Assembly (NCBI GenBank): GCA_902605445.1
Contig: CACLCL010000002.1
Coordinates: 1-64,000 of the forward strand
From: an uncultured Bacteroidota bacterium
Lineage (GTDB): Bacteria > Bacteroidota > Bacteroidia > Flavobacteriales > Flavobacteriaceae
DNA length: 64,000 nt
Direction of reading: 5' to 3'
A program made the translations under genes and the position numbers. Positions within the stretch are counted from its first letter, which is position 1; every line of letters starts with the position of its first letter. Positions 1 through 8,055 of the stretch are shown here, one piece after another. The notes under the pieces are model-generated. The model was not told the origin of the DNA and ran no database searches. It was given only the letters and a program-made list of their open reading frames with translations.

Positions 1-2
1 CT

Positions 3-590
3 GACAAAGAATCGTTTTGTTACAATGGAATCTTCAAAACGATTCATAAAGAAATTTTAAAATCTAAAGAGAATTTAAAAGTAATTGACTTATACAGAGA
101 TAGCTTTACAAGACCCAGAACAAAAGTAATTGAAAAGTACAAAGAATTAGTGCTATGGAGTAACAGAATGTATATAATATCTCCTGTATGGTGGTTTAGA
201 CTAACACCAAGAATGGAAGTTTTCTTTGATGAGGTGTTAACACCTGGTTTCGCATACAAATTTGTTAATATTACAAAAACATATGCTTATCCAAAACCCT
301 TTCTAAAAGATAAAATCGTTAGGACATATATTACTCACGGTGCTCCTGCATTACCAGTAAAAACTCTCTACTTTAACTCTGTAAAACTTAGATTAGTAAT
401 GGGGGTTTACAGTTTTGTTTTTGGTTGGAAACTTTCATTGTGGTTTAAGACTAAACAATTTTGGTCTGTTCCTTTTGTTAGTCACAAAAAGAGAGAAAAA
501 TATTTAAAAGTTGTTCAAAATGATACCAAGAGAGATTTAAGAAAGAGGTTTTTTTCCAGAAAATTTGAACCAGCACTAAATTCAAAATAA
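3..590 (+). CDS. NAD(P)H quinone oxidoreductase-like flavoprotein, 5'-truncated
   Basis: The listed ORF starts at a GTG at 150, but the frame is open back to base 3 and the extra residues (DKESFCYNGIF, then VIDLYRD) fit the N-terminal half of the Flavodoxin_2 (NQO1/YrkL/Kef-associated) family. The gene therefore begins outside the window. The motif ISPVWWFRLTPRMEVFFD followed by LTPGFAY is the family's flavin and substrate-contact region. Members are cytosolic FMN or FAD enzymes that reduce quinones with NAD(P)H. The C-terminal part is basic. It is directly followed, with no gap, by a DoxX-like membrane protein, so the two are probably co-transcribed. The family call is good; the substrate is unknown. 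Confidence 0.8.
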   Translation, partial: DKESFCYNGIFKTIHKEILKSKENLKVIDLYRDSFTRPRTKVIEKYKELVLWSNRMYIISPVWWFRLTPRMEVFFDEVLTPGFAYKFVNITKTYAYPKPFLKDKIVRTYITHGAPALPVKTLYFNSVKLRLVMGVYSFVFGWKLSLWFKTKQFWSVPFVSHKKREKYLKVVQNDTKRDLRKRFFSRKFEPALNSK

Positions 591-1007
591 ATGCTAAAAA
601 GATTTAACACAAATGACTATTTAGTTAGGATACCTCTTTTTATAATATTTTTTTGGTTTGGTATTCTCAAGGTTTTAGATTTATCTCCAGCTACTGAACT
701 GATAATTGATACAGTATTTTGGATGCCATTTCTTCAGCCAGAAACATGGACAATTATTATTGGATATTGGGAAATGGCTATTGGATTGTGTTTTCTAAAC
801 AAAAAAACAACTCTTATTGCTGTTGTTTTAATGTTCTTACAAATGACAGGAACTTTTTTACCCCTAGTCATTTTGCCTGAAATTACTTTTCAAGATTCTA
901 ACCCATTTTTACCCACTCTTGAAGGTCAGTATATAATCAAAAATATTATCATAATAACTGCAGCTCTGATAATAGGAAGGAGCTACCTAAAATTTAAATT
1001 AAAATGA
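591..1007 (+). CDS. DoxX/DUF417-like four-helix membrane protein
   Basis: This 138-residue protein has about four hydrophobic segments (roughly residues 12-32, 55-70, 73-95 and 112-132). A polar N-terminus is followed by FFWFGILKVLD, which resembles the start of DoxX and DUF417 (YkgB-like) proteins, and the late TLEGQYIIKNI stretch also fits them. Such inner-membrane proteins are linked to quinone or thiol redox chemistry, but their reaction is mostly undefined. It begins one base after the stop of the quinone reductase-like gene and overlaps the next small gene by 4 bp, so it sits in the middle of an operon. The family is inferred from motif likeness only. Confidence 0.65.
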   Translation: MLKRFNTNDYLVRIPLFIIFFWFGILKVLDLSPATELIIDTVFWMPFLQPETWTIIIGYWEMAIGLCFLNKKTTLIAVVLMFLQMTGTFLPLVILPEITFQDSNPFLPTLEGQYIIKNIIIITAALIIGRSYLKFKLK

Positions 1008-1189
1008 AAAAAATTATTGAAGTCTATTATCCCGTAATTTTAGCTTTTATTTGCATGATTTATTCAATTGGGCTTGGGATAAGCGGCAACACAGCAGAAG
1101 CCCAATACACCGCGCATTGGCCCGGAACCATTCTCTTATTTGCAATTGCTATTCGTCAAAGAAGAAAAGACAACAATTCAAAAAAATAG
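1004..1189 (+). CDS. small two-helix membrane protein, unknown function
   Basis: A 61-residue protein with two hydrophobic stretches (about residues 8-27 and 40-52) and a basic tail (RQRRKDNNSKK) that should face the cytoplasm. Its ATG overlaps the preceding DoxX-like stop in an ATGA-type 4-bp overlap, which supports translation. Around the middle, local GC is higher than in its neighbours (GGCAACACAGCAGAAGCCC). I do not recognise a family. The overlapping ORF 1051-1281 in another frame looks like a shadow. Confidence 0.6.
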   Translation: MKKIIEVYYPVILAFICMIYSIGLGISGNTAEAQYTAHWPGTILLFAIAIRQRRKDNNSKK

Positions 1190-1192
1190 ATT

Positions 1193-1381
1193 ATGTTAAG
1201 TCCACTAATGTTTATCATCGGTTTTGTTATATTTCTTCTCTACATGTCAGGGCTCCTATGGATGATAAAAAAATCTCATGACGATCAAAGAAAAAAAAGA
1301 GAAAGAGATTCCGGTATAAAAGGTGTTGATGAAAATGATTATGACGGCGGAGGAAATTGGGGTAGATTTGACAATAAATAG
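1193..1381 (+). CDS. small single-helix membrane protein, unknown function
   Basis: A 62-residue protein. The first 25 residues form one transmembrane helix, followed by a highly charged cytoplasmic tail (KKSHDDQRKKRERD) and a Gly/Asp-rich end (DYDGGGNWGRF). It starts 3 bp after the previous stop, so it probably closes the operon that begins before the window. No family recognised. The clear membrane/charged division and the tight spacing make it likely to be real. Confidence 0.55.
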   Translation: MLSPLMFIIGFVIFLLYMSGLLWMIKKSHDDQRKKRERDSGIKGVDENDYDGGGNWGRFDNK

Positions 1382-1442
1382 TTTTGTAAATACTTTTTTA
1401 ATTTTTTAATTTTTTTTTAAATTGTAGTATAATTTATCAAAA

Positions 1443-2030
1443 ATGAAAAAAATTTTTCCTTTACTTTTATTTGCTTTTTTTACAACAAATTTTTTCTCTC
1501 AGGATTACGCTGAAAACTCCAATCATGGTGATTGGAGATATTATTATGGTGATGATTATTTCTTCTTTTACAATAATAATGGAGAGGGCGTTGAAAACTA
1601 TAAGTCAATTCCAGATTTAACTATCATGTTTGAAAAGAATGAAGAAGGCACAATTAGTGTTAGGTTAGATGCAGCAGTCGTATATGTTTATGATGATAGT
1701 GGTAACGACAAAAACTATGTTGAAGTTGATATCATAATTGATAATGGGGAGATGGTCTCCTTCAACGGAAAAATTTATGATGTAACTGATGAGGAAACTC
1801 GAATATATTTGTCAAGCCCAAAGAATGGGCCACGATTTGTAAATTTATTTGAGGATATGAAAAGTGGTAAAAATATTTTTATAAGAACAACTGGGGCTAA
1901 AGATCCAATAGTATTTAAGTATAGTCTTTCCGGTTTCTCTTCAGGATATACTAAGCTAGTCAATGGATGGTCTGATTGGGTTGATAATAATCAAAATCCT
2001 TTTGATTCTAAAAATCCCTTTAGAAATTAA
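1443..2030 (+). CDS. secreted hypothetical protein
   Basis: A 195-residue protein with an N-terminal signal peptide (KK then a Phe/Leu-rich core ending near FFSQ). The mature part is acidic and Tyr/Phe-rich (YYYGDDYFFFYNNN) with alternating beta-strand-like segments and no catalytic motif that I can see. No lipobox and no T9SS sorting domain, so it is probably periplasmic or released. Its stop overlaps the convergent gene's stop by 4 bp. Family unknown. Confidence 0.6.
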   Translation: MKKIFPLLLFAFFTTNFFSQDYAENSNHGDWRYYYGDDYFFFYNNNGEGVENYKSIPDLTIMFEKNEEGTISVRLDAAVVYVYDDSGNDKNYVEVDIIIDNGEMVSFNGKIYDVTDEETRIYLSSPKNGPRFVNLFEDMKSGKNIFIRTTGAKDPIVFKYSLSGFSSGYTKLVNGWSDWVDNNQNPFDSKNPFRN

Positions 2031-2833
2031 AAACAGGGGCTTTTTGTAACTTTTCTATATTGAATTTCCCAGCACTTTTTCGAGTTTATATAACTTTTAA
2101 CCAATAGATTATTACTCAAAATTTCAAATCTGATTTCAATTTTAGCTGATTGTTGAGTGGATCTAGCACTTATTATATTTTTTCTTCTTGACAAAGTTGT
2201 AAATAGTTCTAATTTGCCACTTTGTTTATCGTCACAAATAGTGATACTTAAATCAGAGTTATTTATTGATATCCCTTTTACTTCATCAGTAATAACAAAA
2301 TCATCTTCATTTGTAGAATAATTAACTTTATCCAGCCTCCAATGCGAAAACTTACCACTTGATTTGTATTTATCATTGTAATTTACAGAAAGAAAATCAA
2401 CCGAATCTCTTAATCTAATCTGGTCATTCATTAAAACAAAATTTATATTCTCCAACGAATCTACTTCGAAGCGAAATCTAACCAGCAAATTGTTCAGGCT
2501 ATCGAGTAATAATTTTTGATAATTCTCAGAATTAACTAAGTCATCATTTTTATCATTTAACAAGTTGATTAAAGAGTCTCTTTTTTTGTCATTTACAAAC
2601 TGTATTGTTTTTAATGAATCAACTGTTTTATTATGAGAATTGGAATTGTATTTAATTTCATTTTTGAGAACATTTGTTCTTTTGATAAGTGAATCGTTTT
2701 TAATTTTTTGATCTATTAAACTATCATGAGTTGATTTGTAAAAAATCCTCAATTCCTTTTTACTCATTTTAGTATAATCCTGTGAAAAGGAGAATGTGCT
2801 AATCAAAAAAAAAGTCAGAAATATTTTTTTCAT
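2027..2833 (-). CDS. secreted coiled-coil protein (paralogue of 3352-4104)
   Basis: 268 residues: a signal peptide ending near SFSQ, the stretch DYTKMSKKELRI, a long Asn/Asp/Ser-rich heptad region (about residues 25-155) that should form a coiled coil, then a C-terminal beta-rich domain of about 110 residues. The same N-terminal signature (QDY-KM-KKELRI) and layout occur in the gene at 3352-4104, so the two are diverged duplicates. The C-terminal domains differ more and both end in Cys-Phe. It is the last gene of a three-gene minus-strand set, 13 bp after the NTF2-like gene. A periplasmic or surface location is likely; the function is unknown. Confidence 0.6.
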   Translation of the reverse strand: MKKIFLTFFLISTFSFSQDYTKMSKKELRIFYKSTHDSLIDQKIKNDSLIKRTNVLKNEIKYNSNSHNKTVDSLKTIQFVNDKKRDSLINLLNDKNDDLVNSENYQKLLLDSLNNLLVRFRFEVDSLENINFVLMNDQIRLRDSVDFLSVNYNDKYKSSGKFSHWRLDKVNYSTNEDDFVITDEVKGISINNSDLSITICDDKQSGKLELFTTLSRRKNIISARSTQQSAKIEIRFEILSNNLLVKSYINSKKCWEIQYRKVTKSPCF

Positions 2834-2846
2834 AAAAAAAGGAAAA

Positions 2847-3338
2847 TTAACCTTTCTTTTTTGGCTTTATAATTGGAATATTTGATACTGAAAACATTTT
2901 CCATTTCTTATCAACTAATTTATACATGTACAAGCCTCTTCCTTTGTAAATGCGTCTGTAATTACTATCAAATCTTGAATATGTTGCATCAAAAAGAACC
3001 AATTCCTTAGATAACCAAACTATTCTAGATTTATCTAGCATACTATATTTATAATCATTTTGAAGATTATTTCTTAAATACTTATAAACCTTTACTAATT
3101 CATCCTCATTTTTAATTACCATGGGCTCGCCAAATAATGAAAATGTTACAGGATATGTAAAAAAACTTACAATCTTATCATAATCAGCATACTCAAATGA
3201 CTTACTATATTTTTGCCAATTATTTATGATTGTTTTTTCTACTAATGCTTTCTTTTTGTAAATAGTTTTTTTATTATTTTTCTGTGAAAATGAATTAAAA
3301 GATAATAATATTAAAACCGCAATAAGAAACTTCTTCAT
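2847..3338 (-). CDS. secreted NTF2/SnoaL-like domain protein
   Basis: 163 residues with a signal peptide (LLSFNSFSQ). The mature part runs as helix-strand-strand elements typical of the NTF2-like fold: the segment SFEYADYDKIVSFFTYPVTF, a central LVKVYKYL helix, and late strands FDATYSRF and GLYMYKLVDKKWKM. This layout is common in Bacteroidota 'nuclear transport factor 2 family' secreted proteins, which often bind small ligands without catalysis. It lies between the two coiled-coil paralogues, 13 bp from each, so the three are probably one operon. The fold is inferred from the pattern of residues, not from a search. Confidence 0.6.
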   Translation of the reverse strand: MKKFLIAVLILLSFNSFSQKNNKKTIYKKKALVEKTIINNWQKYSKSFEYADYDKIVSFFTYPVTFSLFGEPMVIKNEDELVKVYKYLRNNLQNDYKYSMLDKSRIVWLSKELVLFDATYSRFDSNYRRIYKGRGLYMYKLVDKKWKMFSVSNIPIIKPKKKG

Positions 3339-3351
3339 AATTTAAAATTTA

Positions 3352-4104
3352 TTAAAAACATATTCGATAACTGTAAGAATCAATTTCCATAGTTTCCAAG
3401 TCTAAGAAATAATATGAATCACCTATAACTTTTATTTTAGTCATTCTTTCATCATCTGATTCTGCCTCATAAAAATCACCTTCAGCATAATACTCATCAC
3501 CAAAATTTATTGTCATAATATTTTGATAATTATCATACTCCATTGAAACTATTTGAAAGGAACTTTCATAAAAATTCATCCAATATTTACCATCACTTCT
3601 AACAAAGGACACTGATGATGAATCATTTTCCGAATAACAACTACCAGTTGTTAAAACACCACCAACCCAATCATCTCTGTCTAGAAAAGATATATTCTGA
3701 TCTCTGTATATACCTAACTGATAATTAAGCTGGTTAGTGACGCTCATAATACTATCCGATAGAGCTACAATCATCTCATTTAATCCAAGATTAGCATCAG
3801 ATAATCTAGTACGTTCGTCTTTTACATTTTCAATTTCAAGATTTAATTCATCAATTATTGTTTCCAAGGAATTTATTGTCGATAATCTTTCACGATTAGA
3901 TTTTTCAGAAACCGATAAATCATCTGTCAAATTTCTATTAATATCCTTCAAATTTCTATTTACGGTGAATAGTGAGTCAATAGTGTTGAGTTTTTTTTGG
4001 TGTTCAATTCTAAGCTCTTTTTTATTCATCTTCATATAATCTTGTGAAAATGAAAAGAAAAAAGAAAAACAAAATATTGTAAAAAATATTTTTTTCATAT
4101 GCAT
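3352..4104 (-). CDS. secreted coiled-coil protein (paralogue of 2027-2833)
   Basis: 250 residues. Starting at MHMKKIFF, with MKKIFF two codons in as an alternative start, it has a signal peptide ending at FSFSQ. Then comes DYMKMNKKELRI, a heptad-rich coiled coil (about residues 30-135) and an acidic C-terminal beta domain (YYAEGDFYEAESDDERM) ending SYRICF. The N-terminal match to the gene at 2027-2833 shows duplication. It is first in its operon and divergent from the MerC-like gene, with 46 bp between the two starts. No enzyme motif is visible. Confidence 0.6.
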   Translation of the reverse strand: MHMKKIFFTIFCFSFFFSFSQDYMKMNKKELRIEHQKKLNTIDSLFTVNRNLKDINRNLTDDLSVSEKSNRERLSTINSLETIIDELNLEIENVKDERTRLSDANLGLNEMIVALSDSIMSVTNQLNYQLGIYRDQNISFLDRDDWVGGVLTTGSCYSENDSSSVSFVRSDGKYWMNFYESSFQIVSMEYDNYQNIMTINFGDEYYAEGDFYEAESDDERMTKIKVIGDSYYFLDLETMEIDSYSYRICF

Positions 4105-4131
4105 TTGTTTTCGTGAAATTAAAAAAAAATA

Positions 4132-4139
4132 TATTTTTG
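4132..4139 (+). promoter_or_regulatory. Bacteroidota-type -7 box upstream of the MerC-like gene
   Basis: TATTTTTG matches the TAnnTTTG -7 consensus used by the major sigma factor of Bacteroidota. It lies 11 bp before the ATG, in the short divergent gap. A TTTG lies 24 bp farther upstream, a little wide for a -33 box. Confidence 0.4.
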
Positions 4140-4150
4140 CAGGTCTTTTT

Positions 4151-4552
4151 ATGAAACTTTATATTAAATATTCTGATCAATTTGGAGTTACTGCAAATGT
4201 TCTTTGTATGCTACACTGTTTACTTACTCCATTTTTATTTGTTTTTCAAGCCAAAACTGCAACCTACTTTTCAGAAATTACTTTTTTTTGGGGTTTTTTG
4301 AATTATTTTTTATTAGCTATTTCATTCATAGCGGTTTATCAATCTGCTAAAAAAACTACAAATAATATTGTAAAGTATATGTTAATTACGACTTGGATGT
4401 GCTTAAGCTTTTTGATAATAAACGAAGGATTTGAACTATACCATCTCCCAGAAGCCTTAACATATGCAGCGGCTTCAACACTCGCATTCACTCACATTTA
4501 CAATCTCAAATATTGTAATTGCAAAGATGAGGAGTGCTGCGTTAAAAAGTAA
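4151..4552 (+). CDS. MerC-domain membrane protein
   Basis: 133 residues with about four transmembrane helices. The first contains CMLHCLLTP, the paired-cysteine motif of MerC-like mercury and metal transport proteins. The C-terminus is cysteine-rich (CNCKDEECCVKK), adding five thiols that could bind a soft metal. MerC homologues move Hg(II) inward in resistance operons, but stand-alone MerC-domain proteins in Flavobacteriia usually lack merA or merR, and none is seen here. A role in copper, zinc or other thiophilic metal handling is equally possible. Single-gene transcription unit, convergent with the T9SS gene downstream. Confidence 0.75.
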   Translation: MKLYIKYSDQFGVTANVLCMLHCLLTPFLFVFQAKTATYFSEITFFWGFLNYFLLAISFIAVYQSAKKTTNNIVKYMLITTWMCLSFLIINEGFELYHLPEALTYAAASTLAFTHIYNLKYCNCKDEECCVKK

Positions 4553-4554
4553 AA

Positions 4555-5838
4555 TTAGTTTTTAATTATTTTTTCTATTGTTAGGTTAGTTCCATCATCC
4601 AACATAATAATATACATTCCCTTATCCAAAGAACTAATATTAAGTCTGTCATCCATTTTATTTATAAAAACCTTTTTTCCATTCAAATCAAAAATGCTCA
4701 CATCTATATCATGATTGTTATCAATGAAAATATAATCAGAACTCGGGTTTGGATATATTCGAAAGGTTTTTGGAAGCTTATTTTGAGTACTTAGAGGATA
4801 GCCAAAAGAAACATTATCAAAATAATACACAACGTCTTCATTGCCAATATTACCGAAATTAAAAAATAACGATGCTAAATCAAATATGTAATCAAAGTTC
4901 AGTTCTGCTGTTCCAGCAGCTTGGTTTGAAAAATCAAATTCTATTGTTTCCCATTGACCTGAAACTGTTGTATATGAGTCGGTTTCAACTGAATGAGAAG
5001 GATTATTTGAGTCTTCAATTTTTAATCTTATTGGTATTCCAATCTCATCTGTTCCCGAAACATAAACATGCACATACATTTTTGTTTCTGTTTCAGAAAC
5101 AGGAATATCATTAAGAAAGCCAGCAGCGGTTCCTATTGTCACACCTGCCCAGCTTTCAGCATTTGAATTTTTTTCTACACGAGCATAATTACCATCAATT
5201 GTTTCCAAAATTGTTGATGGACCATTACCCCCAAAGTCTGTTAATACGTAATATACACTTGAATCCTCAAACGTAACCGGTAGATCCATTTGCGATAATC
5301 CATTACTAGGGTCAGATTGAAATATGTCATCAAAATAAAAAGTAGAGTCTAAAGTACCATCTCCTATATTACCAAAATCAAACATTAAAACTAATTTTCT
5401 GTATGTGTTTGGGGGTTCTCCTGAAAAATCCCAGCTCAAAATTTCCCACTCATTTGTTTTTGTCGTAAAAGCATCTCTTTCAGTTGCTGGTTCGGACGGA
5501 AATTCGCCTTGATCTCCCTCAATTTTAAATTTTACTAATAATCCAGGATGTGGGGATAAAACCCTCATATTGATTGTAGTATTTTCAGAAAAATCTAAAT
5601 AATCGTCAAGCTCAATATAACTTCCTGCCCATATATCACCACCATCTCTGATAATGACACCTACATATTCACTTGGGTTATCATTGTCGATTTGTGGGTT
5701 GTACACTACATAGCCCGAACCACCATTAAAATGAACAAAATCATGATTTTCAATTTGATTGTTTTCAAAATCAATGGGTAAAGAAATCTGAGAATTCAAA
5801 GCTAGTGGAAGTAAAAATAAATGTAAAAATCGTTTCAT
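4555..5838 (-). CDS. T9SS-exported protein with two carbohydrate-binding-like repeats
   Basis: 427 residues. A signal peptide is followed by two related modules (about residues 20-175 and 180-345). Each begins with a (P)xxFE motif, contains a WAG(S/V) element and ends with a YFDD/YFDN(I/V) strand. This layout recalls beta-sandwich carbohydrate-binding modules. Residues 355-427 form a type A T9SS sorting domain (FRIYPNPSSDYIFI, LDKGMYIIML). It should be exported across the outer membrane and attached to the surface. It is the last gene of a three-gene operon whose first two encode secreted alpha/beta hydrolases, so it may bind their polymer substrate. No catalytic site seen. Confidence 0.7.
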   Translation of the reverse strand: MKRFLHLFLLPLALNSQISLPIDFENNQIENHDFVHFNGGSGYVVYNPQIDNDNPSEYVGVIIRDGGDIWAGSYIELDDYLDFSENTTINMRVLSPHPGLLVKFKIEGDQGEFPSEPATERDAFTTKTNEWEILSWDFSGEPPNTYRKLVLMFDFGNIGDGTLDSTFYFDDIFQSDPSNGLSQMDLPVTFEDSSVYYVLTDFGGNGPSTILETIDGNYARVEKNSNAESWAGVTIGTAAGFLNDIPVSETETKMYVHVYVSGTDEIGIPIRLKIEDSNNPSHSVETDSYTTVSGQWETIEFDFSNQAAGTAELNFDYIFDLASLFFNFGNIGNEDVVYYFDNVSFGYPLSTQNKLPKTFRIYPNPSSDYIFIDNNHDIDVSIFDLNGKKVFINKMDDRLNISSLDKGMYIIMLDDGTNLTIEKIIKN

Positions 5839-5856
5839 GATTAGTAAAATTAATAT

Positions 5857-6993
5857 TTAATTTTTAGTGATAATATGAGTTGTTGTGTTAATTTCATCTT
5901 TCAGAACAAGTATGTAATTACCTTTTTCCAAACAGCTAATATCAATTTTATCCGTTATTAATTCATTAATAACCTCTTTTCCTGAAAGGTCAAAAATAAC
6001 AGCTTTAAAATTTTTGCTGTGATTTAAATAAATGTGTGTAGAAGAAGGGTTTGGAAAAAATTTAAGATTTGAGGGATTAAGGTTGTTTACATTTAAATTT
6101 GCAGCTAATAAATATTCTAATGCATCATTGGCCATTTCTTGAGCATTATGTCCAACATTAGGCACAGTATATAATTCCCAGTTAAAAAAAATATTAATCT
6201 CTTCAGCGAAAGACATACTGTAAATATAAAAATAGTTACCTCTATCAAATCTATTTAACCCTTGTTGATTATCTAAGACATTATTATGTCTAAGACCTGC
6301 TGAATTGGGATCATTATCATTTTCACCCAAGTGTACAATCAATTTATTAGAAAATATATTTATTAAGTCTGACTCATAAATTTCACTATTATCAATTCCA
6401 TAAGGAAAACTTATTCCATATTCGGGGACGGTATACCATCCTGCATTTGAACAAACGGCAATTTCAACACGGCTCTCTGGAAGAAACATTAATAATCTGT
6501 GCAAAAATTGAGCACCTCCAGAGTGTCCCCAAGCTTTATATCCCGTTTGTGTTCCATTAATATCATTCACTATTAAATCGAACAAGGGATCTATAACCGA
6601 AAAAGTCCATTCATTTTCGGGGTTTCTAGTTTGTGGTGTTGGATTATCACCGTCGACATACACATTTCCCATAAGATAATCATCCCCTAAACCAGGGTAA
6701 TAATCATCAGAAAATTGGGGGGCAATAACGATAAAATTATTATCATTTGCCATATCAATCCAAAAGTCACGATAATCGTCAGCATTACGTGAAGCACCAT
6801 GGAAAGAAAATAATATTGGCATTGTTGTTATGTCACCTGAAGGAATATGAAAATAAACTTCAATTGGTTTATCATCAAGCGGGCTTTCAGGGATAAATGT
6901 AAAATTTCCTGTTGTGTTTGGACTTAAATTTTGAGAATTTATAACTGAAAAATAAAACATCAGTAGCAAAAAAAAATATAATTCTTTTTTCAT
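5857..6993 (-). CDS. T9SS-exported alpha/beta hydrolase (esterase/depolymerase-like)
   Basis: 378 residues: signal peptide, alpha/beta-hydrolase domain (about 30-300) and a type A T9SS sorting domain (LKFFPNPSSTHIYL, LEKGNYILVL). The oxyanion-loop stretch FHGASRNADDY, the nucleophile elbow GHSGGA, a likely acid in LGENDND and a likely histidine in NVGHNA give a plausible catalytic triad. The family resembles secreted esterases and poly(3-hydroxyalkanoate) depolymerases. Its start overlaps the stop of the upstream esterase gene by 4 bp, so translation is coupled. It is probably a surface enzyme that cuts ester bonds in a polymer or polysaccharide. The substrate cannot be read from the sequence. 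Confidence 0.7.
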   Translation of the reverse strand: MKKELYFFLLLMFYFSVINSQNLSPNTTGNFTFIPESPLDDKPIEVYFHIPSGDITTMPILFSFHGASRNADDYRDFWIDMANDNNFIVIAPQFSDDYYPGLGDDYLMGNVYVDGDNPTPQTRNPENEWTFSVIDPLFDLIVNDINGTQTGYKAWGHSGGAQFLHRLLMFLPESRVEIAVCSNAGWYTVPEYGISFPYGIDNSEIYESDLINIFSNKLIVHLGENDNDPNSAGLRHNNVLDNQQGLNRFDRGNYFYIYSMSFAEEINIFFNWELYTVPNVGHNAQEMANDALEYLLAANLNVNNLNPSNLKFFPNPSSTHIYLNHSKNFKAVIFDLSGKEVINELITDKIDISCLEKGNYILVLKDEINTTTHIITKN

Positions 6994-7799
6994 TGTTTCT
7001 TATTTTTTTTAAAAAAATCAATTATAAGTTTCGTGTCTCTTGTTCTCCATCTGTGACCATCATTATGTGTAAACCAAACTAAATTACCTTTTCTGCTTTT
7101 GTAATATTCGGTTAGAATATTATCATTCCAGTATCCAATATATTTAGCTTTTTTTTCTTTAATTATATGATTAACTAATTTTTTTTGTCTTGAAAAACTG
7201 TATTCTTTTTTGCCAGAAGTGTGAAAAATTGGGATTGAGGGGAGGTTCATTTCAGTAATATTTTCAAGACCTACGTTTGCAGTAATTGCAGGTGCTGCCG
7301 CTGCAAAAACCTTAGGCCTTAATTGTATTAATATATATGTGAATGTGCCACCATTTGAAGATCCTGTACAATAAATCCTCTTATCATCAATTGGAAAAGT
7401 ATTTAAAAAATAACTATACATAAAATCAAAAAACTTAACGTCTCTATTCTCATAATCTCCAATTTTGAATTGCCAACCTGTTTTTTCTGCATTAATATCC
7501 CAGGGTGATTTTGAATTAACTCCTTGAGGAAAAACAACTATTGCCTCCTTCCAAAACTTATGTACTGGAAATCTTTTTATAAATCTTTCAGCACTTCCAC
7601 CGTGTCCGTGCCATACAAAAATTAACGGGGCATTTTTTAAAAACTGCTTTTCAGGTACATATACTATTGCACTTCTTTCAATCCCATTAACCTTCCAGAA
7701 TTTTAATGAGATATTTTTATCAAAATAACTATCATCAATATTTTGGTGTTGCGCAGAGGAAAGAAGTGGGATAAATAGTAATAGAATTAGCTTTTTCAT
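6990..7799 (-). CDS. secreted PHB depolymerase/feruloyl esterase-family hydrolase
   Basis: 269 residues with a signal peptide (LLFIPLLSSAQ). It has the LpqC/PHB-depolymerase layout: WHGHGGSAERF oxyanion loop, nucleophile elbow TGSSNGG and a C-terminal THNDGHRWR histidine. There is no T9SS tail, so it should be periplasmic or released by another route. It is the first gene of the hydrolase operon and overlaps the next gene by 4 bp. Family members cut feruloyl or acetyl esters on xylan or hydroxyalkanoate esters. Downstream genes support polymer deconstruction but not a specific polymer. Confidence 0.75.
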   Translation of the reverse strand: MKKLILLLFIPLLSSAQHQNIDDSYFDKNISLKFWKVNGIERSAIVYVPEKQFLKNAPLIFVWHGHGGSAERFIKRFPVHKFWKEAIVVFPQGVNSKSPWDINAEKTGWQFKIGDYENRDVKFFDFMYSYFLNTFPIDDKRIYCTGSSNGGTFTYILIQLRPKVFAAAAPAITANVGLENITEMNLPSIPIFHTSGKKEYSFSRQKKLVNHIIKEKKAKYIGYWNDNILTEYYKSRKGNLVWFTHNDGHRWRTRDTKLIIDFFKKNKKQ

Positions 7800-7830
7800 T
7801 GGAGGAGAAAGTTAATAAAAAAGCTGGAAT

Positions 7831-7875
7831 TGAGCCAATGCCGAGAATTGAACTCGGGACCTCTTCCTTACCAAG
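7831..7875. repeat. direct repeat copy 1: 3' part of tRNA-Thr (putative att site)
   Basis: Forty-five bases identical to 11102-11146, which is the tRNA-Thr(GGT) gene from its 3' end to the anticodon loop plus two flanking bases. Both copies have the same orientation. The match stops abruptly at CCAAG. A partial tRNA 3' end, distal to an intact tRNA, is the classic trace of an integrative element that restores the tRNA on insertion. Confidence 0.85.
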
Positions 7876-7974
7876 TAAAAACCCTAAATGATCAATAGGA
7901 AAAGGTTAGACTATAATTGTTGAGTTTCTTAACTATTTATAAAAGTGTCAATTTATAATATTAAAAAATATTAT

Positions 7975-7982
7975 TATATTTG
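7975..7982 (+). promoter_or_regulatory. -7 box upstream of the AIPR-like gene
   Basis: TATATTTG fits the Bacteroidota TAnnTTTG -7 consensus, 73 bp before the ATG at 8056, giving a long AT-rich leader. No good TTTG -33 box is visible at the usual distance. Confidence 0.45.
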
Positions 7983-8055
7983 AGTATTATTAATCGATCG
8001 ACTTGAACATCAATGCTATAGAGCGAGTTCTAACAAGATCACTAAAACAATTAAA

